From a bacterium (GTDB lineage: Bacteria; Actinomycetota; Acidimicrobiia; Spongiisociales; ZC4RG35): a stretch of DNA of 64,000 bases. Below the pieces are notes generated by a model. The model searched no databases. It was not told where the DNA came from and saw only the letters and a program-made list of their open reading frames with translations. Both the position numbers and the translations under genes were made by a program. Positions 53,803 through 63,345 of the stretch are shown here, piece by piece. The stretch spans positions 1-64,000 of the forward strand of contig JAPPFD010000027.1 of the NCBI GenBank assembly GCA_028823995.1, written 5' to 3'. Each line of letters starts with the position of its first letter. Within the stretch, counting starts at the first letter, position 1.

Positions 53803-54633
53803 ATGTCGAAGAACGACCTGTACGAGAGGCTGGAGGCCGCCGCAGAGGCCATAGCCGAAGCCACGGGCCATCCCCGCCACGACGTGGTGGTGGTCCTCGG
53901 GTCCGCTTCCGGAGACTTCCCCGAACACCTGGAGGAGGCCGTGGCGGTTCCCTACCCCAGGATCCCCGGCTTTCCGGTCCCGGCCGTCAGAGGCCACGCG
54001 GGCACCCTCTACTCGGCCTCGTTCGGACCCAACCGGGTGATACTTCTCTCCGGGAGGGTCCACGCCTACGAGGGCTACAGCCCCGACGTGCTGACCTTTG
54101 CGGTCCGGGCGTCGCTCGTGGCCGGATGCCACACCCTGGTGGTGACCAACGCCGCCGGAGGGTGCGGCGACGGTATGACCGCCGGATCGATAGTGGCGAT
54201 CTCCGACCACATCAACCTGGCCGGCATCAATCCACTGGTGGGTCCCAACGACCCGCGGCTGGGGACCCGGTTTCCCGACATGTCCGACACCTACACCCCC
54301 CGACTGCGACGGTTGGTCGCAGAAGTCGCCGCCGAACAGGGCATCGACATCTCGGAGGGGGTGTACGCCTGGTTCCTGGGCCCGACTTTCGAGACGCCCG
54401 CCGAGGTGGAGATGGCCCGCCGCCTGGGCGCCGACCTGGTGGGCATGTCCACAGTGCCGGAGGTCATCTGCGCCCGCCACCTGGAGCGGCAGGTGATCGG
54501 CCTCTCCGTGGTGACCAACCTGGCCGCCGGGATCGCCGACCACCGACTCACCCACGAGGACGTAGCGGCCACCGCGGAGCTGGTGAAAGAGGACTTCAGC
54601 CGACTGCTCACCGCCCTCCTCCCCCGGATTTAG
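53803..54633 (+). CDS. punA: Purine nucleoside phosphorylase
   Basis: A 276-residue trimeric-type enzyme. VVVVLGSASGDFPEHL, GRVHAYEGYS (phosphate-binding), VVTNAAGGCG and GPTFETPAEVEM are family motifs; VTNLAAGI supplies the purine-binding Asn. The first has GSASGD where GSGLG is usual. Two bases after deoA, so part of the salvage operon. Confidence 0.93.
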   Translation: MSKNDLYERLEAAAEAIAEATGHPRHDVVVVLGSASGDFPEHLEEAVAVPYPRIPGFPVPAVRGHAGTLYSASFGPNRVILLSGRVHAYEGYSPDVLTFAVRASLVAGCHTLVVTNAAGGCGDGMTAGSIVAISDHINLAGINPLVGPNDPRLGTRFPDMSDTYTPRLRRLVAEVAAEQGIDISEGVYAWFLGPTFETPAEVEMARRLGADLVGMSTVPEVICARHLERQVIGLSVVTNLAAGIADHRLTHEDVAATAELVKEDFSRLLTALLPRI

Positions 54634-54666
54634 GATGCTCCGGGGCTAGTAACCTTGAGGGCGCCC

Positions 54667-55425
54667 ATGCGGATACTGGTGTGCGTCAAGCAGATTCCCG
54701 ACCCGGCCAACCCCTCCCGATTTGATCCGGATACCCATCTGCTGGTCCGCACCGAGGACCAGATCCTCGACGACACCGACCGCTACGGCGTGGAGATGGG
54801 CCTCAGGTTGGCCGAGGCCAACGAGGGAACGGTCACCCTGGTCTCGATGGGTCCGGTGGGCCGCGCCCAGGGCATCCGCCAGGCACTGGCGATGGGCGCC
54901 GACCGGGCAGTGATGATCGAGGACGAGACCCTGGCGGGCGCCGACGCCCTGACCACCGCCCGGGTTCTGGCGGCGGCGACCGAACGCACCGGGTTCGACC
55001 TGGTCATTTGTGGCCCCGAGTCCACCGACGGGTACTCGGGAGTGGTGCCCCAGATGATGGCCGAGCTGCTGGGAGTGGCGGCCCTCACCTACGCCACCGG
55101 AGTGGAGGTCTCCGGCGACCGGGTCACCATCAACCGCCAGACCAGCGCCGGCTACGACGTGGTCACAGCAGACCTTCCCGCCCTGGTCTCGGTGACCGCC
55201 GGGGTGGTGGAGCCCCGCTATCCCACTTTCAGAGGGATAATGCAGGCCAAGCAGAAGCCCACCGAGACCCTGGAAGTCGCCGACCTGGGAGTGGAAGTCT
55301 CGGTCGGCCAGGAGGTGGTTTCGGTGGTCCCCGCGCCGGAACGGGCCGCCGGAGTGGTGGCGGAGGATGAGGGCGAGGGGCATCTTCTCATCCTGGAGAA
55401 GCTCCAGGAAGCGAAGGTCGTCTAG
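54667..55425 (+). CDS. etfB: Electron transfer flavoprotein beta subunit
   Basis: A 252-residue AMP-binding subunit. [11 protein letters not shown] at the start, [26 protein letters not shown], and [16 protein letters not shown] as the recognition loop region. It carries electrons from acyl-CoA and other dehydrogenases with EtfA. ATG 54667 chosen over the track start four codons earlier. Confidence 0.93.
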   Translation: MRILVCVKQIPDPANPSRFDPDTHLLVRTEDQILDDTDRYGVEMGLRLAEANEGTVTLVSMGPVGRAQGIRQALAMGADRAVMIEDETLAGADALTTARVLAAATERTGFDLVICGPESTDGYSGVVPQMMAELLGVAALTYATGVEVSGDRVTINRQTSAGYDVVTADLPALVSVTAGVVEPRYPTFRGIMQAKQKPTETLEVADLGVEVSVGQEVVSVVPAPERAAGVVAEDEGEGHLLILEKLQEAKVV

Positions 55426-55427
55426 CC

Positions 55428-56381
55428 ATGGCCGAGATCTGGGTCTTCTGCGAAGAGACGGACGGAGCGCCATCCACCCTGGGACTGGAACTTCTGGCCA
55501 AGGCGCGGAGTCTCGGAGAGCCCACCGTTCTCTACGCAGGCGCCGGATCGGCCCAGGCCTGGGAGACCCTGGGAGATCACGGAGCGGCGACGGTGCTCCA
55601 CTTCGACCACGGGGACTCACTGGCGGCTGCGCCGGTGGCGGCGGCCATCGCCGCCCGGGCCGGAGAGCAGGCCCCCGGAATGATCCTCTTCGGACAGGCC
55701 TACACCGACAGGGATGTGGCCGGCCGACTGGCGGTCCGGCTGGGACTGCCGGTCCTGTCCAACGCGGTGGATGTGAACCTCGAGCCCGATGGGACCGCAA
55801 CCACCCGCCACGAGATCTCGGGAGGCGCCGAGATCGCGGTGGCCGCCTTTCGGGCGCCCAGCCCCCACCTGGCGATCGTCCGCCCCAAGTCTTTCCCGGC
55901 CGAGCCGGTCGGCGGGCCGCCCCCCGAGGTGGTCCCGATCGAGCTTCCCGACGTGGGAGGAGCGGGTGCTCTGGTGACCGAGCGACACGCCCGGGAGCGG
56001 CAGGGACCCGACCTGGAGGAGGCGGCCGTGATCGTCTCGGGAGGACGAGGGCTGGGAGCAGCCGAGCACTACTCGCTGATCGAATCCCTTGCCGCCCCGC
56101 TGGGTGCGGCCACCGGCGCCACCCGGGCCATCGTGGACGCCGGATGGGTGCCTTACGCCAAGCAGGTGGGACAGACCGGCAAGACCGTCAAGCCCGATGT
56201 TTACATCGCCTGCGGAATCTCAGGCGCCATGCAGCACCTGGTGGGCATGAAGGACGCCAAGACCATCATCGCCATCAACAAGGACCCCGACGCTCCCATC
56301 TTCACCATCGCCGACCTGGGAATCGTGGGGGACGTCCACAAGGTGATGCCCAAGCTGATCGAGGAGTTGGGCGGCGGCTAG
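55428..56381 (+). CDS. etfA: Electron transfer flavoprotein alpha subunit
   Basis: A 317-residue FAD-binding partner of EtfB. The C-terminal FAD site [76 protein letters not shown] is unmistakable. Two bases after etfB. Likely feeds beta-oxidation electrons to the quinone pool through an ETF-quinone oxidoreductase not in the window. Confidence 0.95.
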   Translation: MAEIWVFCEETDGAPSTLGLELLAKARSLGEPTVLYAGAGSAQAWETLGDHGAATVLHFDHGDSLAAAPVAAAIAARAGEQAPGMILFGQAYTDRDVAGRLAVRLGLPVLSNAVDVNLEPDGTATTRHEISGGAEIAVAAFRAPSPHLAIVRPKSFPAEPVGGPPPEVVPIELPDVGGAGALVTERHARERQGPDLEEAAVIVSGGRGLGAAEHYSLIESLAAPLGAATGATRAIVDAGWVPYAKQVGQTGKTVKPDVYIACGISGAMQHLVGMKDAKTIIAINKDPDAPIFTIADLGIVGDVHKVMPKLIEELGGG

Positions 56382-56560
56382 TCCCGGAGCGGACCTGCGG
56401 CCGGGTTCGGCTCCCTGCCCGTCGTTCCCCACTTAGATCCCCAACGCCGAAAAGGCGCGAGGAACCGGCTCGCCGGGCGCCGGAGCTTTATCATCAACTG
56501 GTTATAGAGCTATGACCCCGGCGGACCGGGTGGCCCACATCTGGAAGGAAGGATCTGAAT

Positions 56561-57751
56561 TTGGACGCTGGCAATATCGCTTGGATGGTCACCGCTTCCG
56601 CCCTCGTGCTGTTCATGGTGCCTGGGCTTGCCCTCTTCTACGGCGGCATGGTGAACTCCAAGAACGTAGTGAACATGCTGATGATGAACGTGGTCACCAT
56701 CCCCATCGCCACCATCATCTGGGTGGTGGTCGGGTACTCGCTGGCCTTCGGCGTCACGGCCGGCGATCTGGGCATCATCGGCAACCTGGACAAGGTGGGC
56801 CTGGCCGAACTCGGTGACGAGGAGACGCTTTTCTCGGTCTTCCAGATGATGTTCGCCATCATCACTCCCGCTCTGATAGCCGGCGCCGTGGCAGGGAGGA
56901 TGAAATTCTCCTCGTGGGTGATCTTCGCGGCGCTCTGGTCCCTCCTGATCTATCCCGTGGTGGCCCACTGGGGATTCGCCGGCGACGGCTTGCTGTATTC
57001 CTTCGGAGCGCGCGACTTCGCCGGGGGTCTGGTCATCCACGTCAACTCCGGAGTGGCCGCCCTGGCGCTGATCAGGGTGCTGGGACCCCGGCAGGACTTT
57101 GGAACCGAACACCCCCCGCACTCCCTTCCCCTCACCCTGATCGGTACCGGGATCCTGTGGTTCGGATGGTTCGGGTTCAATGCCGGGTCGGCCCTGGCCG
57201 CCGACGGAGCGGCCATCACCGCCCTGCTCAACACCCAGGTGGGCGCTTCCCTCGGGGCCTTCGGGTGGATGGTCTCCGACTGGACCCGCCATCGCAGGCC
57301 CACCCTGCTGGGCCTGGTCTCCGGAGCGGTGGCGGGACTGGTGGCTATCACTCCGGCCGCCGGGTTCGTCAGCCCCTCGGCGGCGATCGTCATCGGCGCG
57401 GCCGGCGGGTACATCTGCTCGCTGGTGGTGGGGCTCAAGGAGAGGTTCGGTTACGACGACTCCCTGGACGTGGTGGGGATCCACATGGTGGGTGGGGTGA
57501 TCGGCTCGGTGCTCACCGGGGTGTTCTCCTCGACGGCGTACGGCGAATTCGACGGCCTCATCTACGGAGGCGCCGGCTTCTTCGGCAAGCAGTTGGTGGG
57601 GGTGGTGGCCGTGATCGCCTTCAGCTTTGTCGCCACCTGGATCCTGGCCAAGGTCCTGGACAGGACCATCGGCCTGCGCGCCGCCCGCGAGGATGAGATC
57701 ATCGGCCTGGACATCGCCCAGCACGGCGAGGACGCCTACTGGATCCGCTAG
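56561..57751 (+). CDS. amt: Ammonium transporter
   Basis: A 396-residue channel with about 11 membrane helices. MVPGLALFYGGMVNSKNVVNMLMM, GVAALALIRVLG (as HVNSGVAALAL), LIGTGILWFGWFGFNAGSALAAD, and GIHMVGGVIGSVLTGVFSS with one pore His are typical. TTG 56561 has AAGGA upstream. No glnK follows, so regulation by PII is not local. A decayed copy of its 3' end occurs at 59400-59442. Confidence 0.93.
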   Translation: MDAGNIAWMVTASALVLFMVPGLALFYGGMVNSKNVVNMLMMNVVTIPIATIIWVVVGYSLAFGVTAGDLGIIGNLDKVGLAELGDEETLFSVFQMMFAIITPALIAGAVAGRMKFSSWVIFAALWSLLIYPVVAHWGFAGDGLLYSFGARDFAGGLVIHVNSGVAALALIRVLGPRQDFGTEHPPHSLPLTLIGTGILWFGWFGFNAGSALAADGAAITALLNTQVGASLGAFGWMVSDWTRHRRPTLLGLVSGAVAGLVAITPAAGFVSPSAAIVIGAAGGYICSLVVGLKERFGYDDSLDVVGIHMVGGVIGSVLTGVFSSTAYGEFDGLIYGGAGFFGKQLVGVVAVIAFSFVATWILAKVLDRTIGLRAAREDEIIGLDIAQHGEDAYWIR

Positions 57752-57771
57752 GAATTGCGGAATAGCCACTA

Positions 57772-57801
57772 CCCCCATTGCCGTTAAGGAAACGGCGGGG
57801 G
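57772..57801 (+). terminator. Terminator-like hairpin after amt
   Basis: CCCCC-ATT-GCCGTT-AAGGA-AACGGC-GGGGG forms an 11-pair stem with a 3-nt bulge, 20 bp after the amt stop. No T-run follows, so termination may depend on other factors. Confidence 0.5.
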
Positions 57802-57824
57802 ACTTCCATTAGAGTTGACCGCCG

Positions 57825-57844
57825 GTCCGGGGACGAACCCGGAC
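57825..57844 (+). promoter_or_regulatory. Hairpin in the carbonic anhydrase leader
   Basis: GTCCGGG-GACGAA-CCCGGAC is a perfect 7-bp stem 23 bp before the start codon, between a TTGACC box at 57815-57820 and the AAGGAGG ribosome site. It could affect translation or mark a second small structure in the leader. Confidence 0.4.
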
Positions 57845-57867
57845 AGAGAGCCACAAGGAGGAACTCG

Positions 57868-58359
57868 ATGACCGTTATCGACGATCTGCTCGCAAACAAC
57901 GCCGGCTATGCGGAGAGCTTCGACAAGGGCGAACTGCCCCTGCCCCCCGGGCTGGGCCTGGCCGTGGTTGCGTGCATGGACGCACGCCTGGACACACACA
58001 GCCTGCTGGGGATCGCCGAAGGCGATGCTCACGTCATCCGGAACGCCGGTGGCGTGGTCACCGACGACGCCATCCGCTCTTTGACCATCTCCCAACGCCT
58101 GCTGGGCACGACGGCGATCATGCTCATTCACCACACCGACTGCGGGATGCTGACCTTCCGCGACGACGACGTGAAGGACGCCATCACGGCCGACACCGGC
58201 CTGCGGCCGGCCTTCGCGCTGGAGGCTTTCGGTGACCTTGACGATGACGTGAGACAGTCGATGGCGCGGATCCAGGCAAGCCCGTTCGTTCCCAACAAGG
58301 GCGACGTTCGCGGCTTCGTGTACGACTGCGCCACCGGGAGGCTGAACGAGGTCACCTGA
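57868..58359 (+). CDS. Beta-class carbonic anhydrase
   Basis: A 163-residue protein of the small beta-CA type, hydrating CO2. Zinc ligands are C in VACMDARLD and H and C in HHTDCGM, with the Asp-Arg dyad D-x-R present; VIRNAGGVVTDDAIRSL is the conserved backbone. AAGGAGG lies 6 nt before ATG 57868, so the longer track version is dropped. May buffer CO2/bicarbonate for carboxylases. Confidence 0.9.
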   Translation: MTVIDDLLANNAGYAESFDKGELPLPPGLGLAVVACMDARLDTHSLLGIAEGDAHVIRNAGGVVTDDAIRSLTISQRLLGTTAIMLIHHTDCGMLTFRDDDVKDAITADTGLRPAFALEAFGDLDDDVRQSMARIQASPFVPNKGDVRGFVYDCATGRLNEVT

Positions 58360-58471
58360 CCCTGCCTCCCCGCAGGAGGTAGATCCATTCCCGCAGGCGG
58401 CGGGACTTCGGTTCCTTCACGGAGGGAGGGGTGGGGGCTCTCGGGGCGTCCCGATGCTATGTTGACGCGTG

Positions 58472-59035
58472 ATGGCCCTGTTCGTGACGGCCCGGGAACG
58501 TCGCCTGTGGCTCTGGGCCTTGGCGGCGGCGGTAGCTATCTACTCGACCCTTGGCCTGACGGGGACCCTGGCCCGGCGGACCAGCGAGGGCGATCCACTC
58601 GACGTCTTCCTGTTCTTCTTCGTGATGGGCCTCCTGGCGTTGACCGTGCTGGCCTACGGCCTTCAGATCCGGCCGCGAGGCGTCGAGATCGGGGTCCTGC
58701 TGGGGATTGCCGTGGTCTATTTCATGCTGTTCGCCCGGATGACGCTGGCCGAGCGAACTCATCTCATCGAATACAGCGTGCTGGCCACCTTCATACGCGA
58801 GGCGCTCTGGGAACGGAGGAACGGGGGTCGACGCATGCCCTCACCCGGCCTCCTCGCCATCCTGACGACCACCCTGGTGGGAACCGTCGACGAATACCTC
58901 CAGGTGTTCATTCCCAGCCGGGTGTTCGACCCCATCGACATACTGTTCAACTTCCTGGCGGCCGTGATGACCGTCGCGGCCCTGGCGACCTTGTCCTGGA
59001 TCCGAAGACGCACCCTGTCCCGCCCCGCCGGGTGA
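58472..59035 (+). CDS. VanZ-like membrane protein
   Basis: A 187-residue protein with about four hydrophobic segments. THLIEYSVLATFIREAL and GTVDEYLQVFIPSRVFDPIDILFNFLAAV match the VanZ motif (HxxEYxxL ... DExxQ...R.fDxxDixxN). Role of VanZ-like proteins is not fixed; the founding member gives low teicoplanin resistance. GTG 58469 is an alternative start. Confidence 0.8.
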   Translation: MALFVTARERRLWLWALAAAVAIYSTLGLTGTLARRTSEGDPLDVFLFFFVMGLLALTVLAYGLQIRPRGVEIGVLLGIAVVYFMLFARMTLAERTHLIEYSVLATFIREALWERRNGGRRMPSPGLLAILTTTLVGTVDEYLQVFIPSRVFDPIDILFNFLAAVMTVAALATLSWIRRRTLSRPAG

Positions 59036-59129
59036 GGACCGGACCTCACCCGGAACACCCCTTTCGGGCACAGTTGGCAGGGATGGTCCGCCTATCCTTC
59101 ACATGAAGGAATCTGACATGGGAGGTGGT

Positions 59130-59387
59130 ATGACGAAAGCCAGCCAACGATCGGCCCTCCGGGAGGCGGGATTCACCAAGCCCCAGACAAATGCTCTGGC
59201 CATGGCTTTGGAGCCGCTGGCGACCAAGGAAGACCTGCTGGCATTAAAGGAAGACGTGAAAGGCGACCTGGCAGTGCTCCGCGGTGACGTGACAGAGATC
59301 CGCATTGACATTCGGTGGATGAAATGGGTGGGAGGGGCCATCGGCCTGACAGTCCTCGCCGAACTGGTCAGCGGCCTTTTCTCTTAG
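59130..59387 (+). CDS. Small coiled-coil membrane protein
   Basis: An 85-residue protein. ATG 59130 is preceded by GGAGGTGGT. Residues 25-60 are heptad-like (TKEDLLALKEDVKGDLAVLRGDVTEIRIDIRWMKW) and the C-terminus is a membrane helix (VGGAIGLTVLAELVSGLF). This layout resembles DUF1640-type or phage XhlA-like small proteins. Function unknown. Lies just before the decayed amt fragment. Confidence 0.6.
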   Translation: MTKASQRSALREAGFTKPQTNALAMALEPLATKEDLLALKEDVKGDLAVLRGDVTEIRIDIRWMKWVGGAIGLTVLAELVSGLFS

Positions 59388-59399
59388 TCCATCGGGCCC

Positions 59400-59442
59400 G
59401 GACATCGCCCGGCAAGGCGAGGACGCCTGCCGGATCCGCTGA
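59400..59442 (+). pseudogene. Decayed copy of the amt 3' end
   Basis: GGACATCGCCC... to the stop matches the last 43 bp of amt (57709-57751) with about 5 differences. In frame it reads DIARQGEDACRIR followed by TGA, versus DIAQHGEDAYWIR and TAG in amt. It is preceded by a frame slip (ATCGGG-C-CCGG). It has no start and is surely not translated. The two copies bracket the carbonic anhydrase, VanZ-like and coiled-coil genes. Confidence 0.7.
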
Positions 59443-59452
59443 GAGCCGGAAC

Positions 59453-60613
59453 CTAATCCAGGAACTCGTCGAGCCCGATGGTGAACCGATGGTGGCGGAT
59501 CTTGGAGAGCGCCTTGCGCTCCATCTGTCGGATGCGCTCCTTGGTCACCCGGAACTGGCGGGAGAGTTCCCCCAGCGTCCACACCCGCCCGTCCTCCAGC
59601 CCGAACCTGAGCCTCAGGATCTCCTGTTCCCGGTCTCTCAGGTTCTTCAGCACATGGGCCAGGTACCTCTGCAGGAAAGCCAGGGTGGCGGCGTCCAACG
59701 GGTCCTTGGCGTTGAGGTCCTCCACCAGATCGCCCACCGTGGTGCCGTCGTCTTCGGATCCCACCGGGTCCTGCAGGGAGATGGGACGCTGTGACAGCCT
59801 CACCATCCGCTCCACCACCTCCGGCCCGACCTCCAAGCGGGCGGCCAACTCGGCGGTGGTGGGCGGCCGTCCATGTTTCTGAGTGAGTTCCCGGCGGGCG
59901 TCGTTGAGCGGCGGTATCAGAGCGGCCAGGTAGGCGGGGACCCTGATCAGCCGGGACTGCTCTGAGAACATCTTGATCATGGGTTGTCTGATCCACCAGA
60001 CCGCGTAGGTGGAGAACCGAAAGCCCTTGCGGTGGTCGAAACGCTGGGCGGCTTTCATGAGCCCGAGGTTCCCCTCCTGGATCAGATCCAGCAGGAGCGC
60101 TCCGTTCATGGAACCGAAGGTCTTGCGGGCGATGGACACCACCAGCCGCAGGTTGGACTCGACCATGCTGTTGTACGCCCTCTCCCCCTGCTCAACCCGC
60201 TTCTTGAGATCGCGTCGCTCCCCGGCCGACAGCCCCTTTTCTGCCAGTTTCTCCCCCGCCCGGACGCCGCTCTCGATCTGCACGGCCAACTCCACCTCCT
60301 GTTCGGGGGTGAGCAGCGCGTAGCGCCCGATCTCCCTCAGGTACTGGGTAACCGGGTCGCCCGGGGCCTCGGCCGGAGAGGACCCCGGCCGGTCTCGCCT
60401 TCCCCCCACATCCTCCACCTCCTCCACGACCCGGATGCCCTCCTGCGAAAGCCGGTTCATCAGGTTGATCCATCTTCCCTCCTCTTCCTGCGACTCCTCG
60501 TCGAACTCGTCGAGATCGGCCATCAGTTCGGAAACGGTCAGGAACCCCCGCTGGCGGCCACGGCGAAGGATGGTCCCCATCCAGGCCTCGAAGCCCCCTC
60601 CCTTCGGGCTCAT
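59453..60613 (-). CDS. sigA: Primary RNA polymerase sigma factor SigA
   Basis: A 386-residue primary sigma factor. Region 1.2 DPVTQYLREIGRYALLTPEQEVELA, region 2 LRLVVSIARKTFGSMNGALLLDLIQEGNLGLMKAAQRFDHRKGFRFSTYAVWWIRQPM, region 3 VPAYLAALIPPLNDARREL, region 4 WTLGELSRQFRVTKERIRQMERKALSKIRHH. The poorly conserved N-terminal part is short. ATG 60613 overlaps the dnaG stop (ATGA); the track start lies in dnaG. WhiB7 homologues bind this protein's C-terminal region. Confidence 0.9.
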   Translation of the reverse strand: MSPKGGGFEAWMGTILRRGRQRGFLTVSELMADLDEFDEESQEEEGRWINLMNRLSQEGIRVVEEVEDVGGRRDRPGSSPAEAPGDPVTQYLREIGRYALLTPEQEVELAVQIESGVRAGEKLAEKGLSAGERRDLKKRVEQGERAYNSMVESNLRLVVSIARKTFGSMNGALLLDLIQEGNLGLMKAAQRFDHRKGFRFSTYAVWWIRQPMIKMFSEQSRLIRVPAYLAALIPPLNDARRELTQKHGRPPTTAELAARLEVGPEVVERMVRLSQRPISLQDPVGSEDDGTTVGDLVEDLNAKDPLDAATLAFLQRYLAHVLKNLRDREQEILRLRFGLEDGRVWTLGELSRQFRVTKERIRQMERKALSKIRHHRFTIGLDEFLD

Positions 60614-62472
60614 CGCAGGTCTCCGGTCAACTCCTGGCGCCGGCGCTCCAGTTCCACCACCTGTGCGAGGAGCCGGGGGCGTTGGGGATCGTCGGCGGCC
60701 AGCGACCGCATCCGCGCTCCGATGGCGTCCATCTCCCGGCGCAGCGCCGCTCCCCGGCACCGGATGACCAGCGGCCTCGGGTCGCCGGGCTCCGAACCTT
60801 CGGCTGAGATCGCCAGCAACTCCCGGTCCACCTCACCGGGAGAGCGCTCCTGCTCCGATGGATCGGAAGGGCCCTCCTCCCTCCATGCGATCGGCGTGGG
60901 CTGGCCGATCGGAGTGACCCGCCAGTCGGCTTCCACCTGCTGGAATGCCTGACGGTAGAGGTCCTGGCCGAACAGGGTGCTGTCCACCTCCAGTTCCCGG
61001 AGCGCCGGGTGGTTGGCCAGCACCGCCTTGAGAAGCTCACGCTCCACGGCCGATCCCCTGTGAGCATGCCGGTCCCTGACCCGGGGCGCCGAAGCCGCGG
61101 AAGTGTCCGGCCGCCTCGTCCCCGTTCTGCCCGTTCTCCCGGCTCTGCCCGTTCTCCCCGCTCCCCTTGCTCCGCGGCGCACCACGGCCTGGATCTCGGA
61201 GAGGCCTGCACCGGTCATTCGCGACAGGGTCCGTTCGTACTCGGCCCTGGTGGCCTGGTCGGCCACCGCGGCCAGGAGCGGACCCAACTCGTTCACCGCC
61301 CGGGCGCGGGACTCCGGGTCGGTGAGATCCACTCCCGCCAGCCGCCTCTCCATGCGGTACTGGAGAGCCGGACGGGAGTCGTCCACGGCCTGGCGGACCT
61401 CCTCCAAGCGGGACTCCTGCAACAGGTCGGCCGGGTCCTTCCCGTCGGGCAACTCGGCCACCCGCAGGTCAAGACGGCGCCCGCTCCGGCGGCTCACCCG
61501 CTCGCCTCTCAGCACCGCGTCGGAGCCCGCCCGGTCGGCGTCGAAGGCCAGGACGATCCGCTGTCCCAGGCGGCTCAGCACCTCGAGGTGGTCCTCTCCC
61601 AGGGCGGTCCCGCAGGTGGCGACCGCCGACTCCATCCCGGCCTGGTGCATGGCGATCACGTCGGTGTACCCCTCCACCACCACCGCCCGATCGGACCGGC
61701 TGATCTCCCTGCGGGCCAGGTGGAGGCCGTAGAGAAGCCTCGATTTGCGATAGAGGGGCGTCTCCGGCGAGTTGAGGTACTTCGGCCCGTCGCCGCTCAT
61801 CAGCCGGGCGCCGAATCCCACCGGATCCCCCCGCAGGTCGTGGATGGGAAACATGATGCGTCCCCAGAAGCGGTCCCGGACCCCGTCGTCGCCGGGACCC
61901 CTGTCCCATCCGCGCCGCACCGCCAATCCGGCCCGCTCCATCACCGAGTTGGACACCCCCGCCGATCGCAGTTCGGTCCCCAGAGACGGCTCTTCGGCGG
62001 GCGAGAAGCCCAGGCCGAACTTCTCGATGAGCGCCCGGTCATAGCCCCGGGACCGCAGGTAGGCGCGGGCGGGGCCCGCATCGGCGGCGGAAAGAAGCCT
62101 TCGGGTGTAGAAGTCGACCGCCCGGCGCATCACGTCCACCAGGCGCTCGCGCTCGGCGGCCCTCTTCCCGTCTCCCGGCCGGTGGGTTAAGACGATGCCG
62201 GCCTGTCTGGCCAGGGCCTGAAGGGCGTCGGGAAAGGAGAGGCCCTGGGTCTCCTGCACCAGGGTGAACACGTCCCCGCCCTTGTGGCAGCCGAAGCAGT
62301 AGAACAGTCCCCTCGCCGGGTCGATGGAGAGAGAGGGCGTCTTCTCCTGGTGAAACGGGCAGAGTGCGGTAAAGCTCCGGCCCGACCGCTTCACCTTGGT
62401 GATGGCCGCGAACTGCTCCACCAGGTTGACCGCCGCTCGGACCCGCTCCCGGTCGTCATCCCCCCTAACCAT
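60610..62472 (-). CDS. dnaG: DNA primase
   Basis: A 620-residue primase. The zinc site is CPFH...CFGC (LCPFHQEKTPSLSIDPARGLFYCFGCHKGGD). The TOPRIM core has VVVEGYTDVIAMHQAG and LAFDADRAGSDA; KYLNSPETPLYRKSRLLYGL precedes it. A Gly/Arg/Thr-rich repeat linker (GRTGRAGRTGRTGTRR) separates the core from the C-terminal helicase-binding part. Classic dnaG-sigA pairing. Confidence 0.95.
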   Translation of the reverse strand: MVRGDDDRERVRAAVNLVEQFAAITKVKRSGRSFTALCPFHQEKTPSLSIDPARGLFYCFGCHKGGDVFTLVQETQGLSFPDALQALARQAGIVLTHRPGDGKRAAERERLVDVMRRAVDFYTRRLLSAADAGPARAYLRSRGYDRALIEKFGLGFSPAEEPSLGTELRSAGVSNSVMERAGLAVRRGWDRGPGDDGVRDRFWGRIMFPIHDLRGDPVGFGARLMSGDGPKYLNSPETPLYRKSRLLYGLHLARREISRSDRAVVVEGYTDVIAMHQAGMESAVATCGTALGEDHLEVLSRLGQRIVLAFDADRAGSDAVLRGERVSRRSGRRLDLRVAELPDGKDPADLLQESRLEEVRQAVDDSRPALQYRMERRLAGVDLTDPESRARAVNELGPLLAAVADQATRAEYERTLSRMTGAGLSEIQAVVRRGARGAGRTGRAGRTGRTGTRRPDTSAASAPRVRDRHAHRGSAVERELLKAVLANHPALRELEVDSTLFGQDLYRQAFQQVEADWRVTPIGQPTPIAWREEGPSDPSEQERSPGEVDRELLAISAEGSEPGDPRPLVIRCRGAALRREMDAIGARMRSLAADDPQRPRLLAQVVELERRRQELTGDLR

Positions 62473-62478
62473 GGGCTG

Positions 62479-63345
62479 TCATCCTAGCCCGGCCGGCGCC
62501 GCGGTGAAGGCCAGTTCCAGTCCGATCTCGTCCCCCACATTGGCCACGAAGGGGACCGAAGGAATGTTCAGACCGAAGTCCGAGCGCAGCACCGTGGTCG
62601 AGGCCAGCCCCACCAACCGCTCGTCGGCGTCCCACCGGGCGACGACCGTGAAGGTGACCGCCCGGGTGATGTCTCGCACCGTCAGGTCGCCCGCCACCGA
62701 GAAGCTGTATTCGCCTCCTGCCTCCGCCGCGCCCGACAGACCGGTGATCCCGGTGGGGCTGAAGGTGATGAACTCGTACTGCTCGGCGGCCAGGATCGGG
62801 CCCCGGATGGCCCGGTCCCGGTTGCCGGAGTCGGTGGCAAAGGTCCGGGCGTTGATGAGGATCTCCCCCATCTGCGAGCGCGACAGGTCGGAGACGTCCA
62901 CCCTCACCCTCCCCACCACCTCGGTGGTAACCCCCACCACCGTGAACGGCTCGCCCCGGAGGTCCTCATAGATCGAAAAGCGCGCCTCGGTGCCCTCCGA
63001 CAACTCCAGTTCCACCACATCCGCCGACTCGATGGGCTCCTCGATTGCCTCCTCTTCGGGGGCCTCCTCGGCGTCCTCGGCCCCGGACGGCTCGGGGGCG
63101 GGTTGAGTGGGAGGAGCCTCGGCCTCGCCATCGCCGCCCTCCCCGTCGTCTGCAGGCGCCGCCGTGGTGGCGGGAGCCTCCTCGGTCGTCTCGGTCGTCT
63201 CGGTTGCGGCCGCTGGCTCGGCTGTGATAGGGGGAGCGGTCACCGGGGTGGGGTCGCCCACGTTCCCGGCCACGTAGAACCAGATCACCCCCGCCAACGC
63301 GGCGGCGACCACCGCCAGCGCGCCGACCAGGGCTTTGCGGCTCAC
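62479..63345 (-). CDS. YceI-family membrane-anchored protein
   Basis: A 288-residue protein. An N-terminal hydrophobic helix (ALVGALAVVAAALAGVIWFYVA) is followed by an 80-residue acidic Pro/Thr/Ala/Glu linker and a YceI lipocalin-like domain at about 113-285 (SRSQMGEILINARTFATDSGNRDRAIRGP...VAGDLTVRDITRAVTFTV). YceI proteins bind isoprenoids or similar lipids. GTG start overlapping the glycyl-tRNA synthetase stop. Confidence 0.85.
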   Translation of the reverse strand: MSRKALVGALAVVAAALAGVIWFYVAGNVGDPTPVTAPPITAEPAAATETTETTEEAPATTAAPADDGEGGDGEAEAPPTQPAPEPSGAEDAEEAPEEEAIEEPIESADVVELELSEGTEARFSIYEDLRGEPFTVVGVTTEVVGRVRVDVSDLSRSQMGEILINARTFATDSGNRDRAIRGPILAAEQYEFITFSPTGITGLSGAAEAGGEYSFSVAGDLTVRDITRAVTFTVVARWDADERLVGLASTTVLRSDFGLNIPSVPFVANVGDEIGLELAFTAAPAGLG

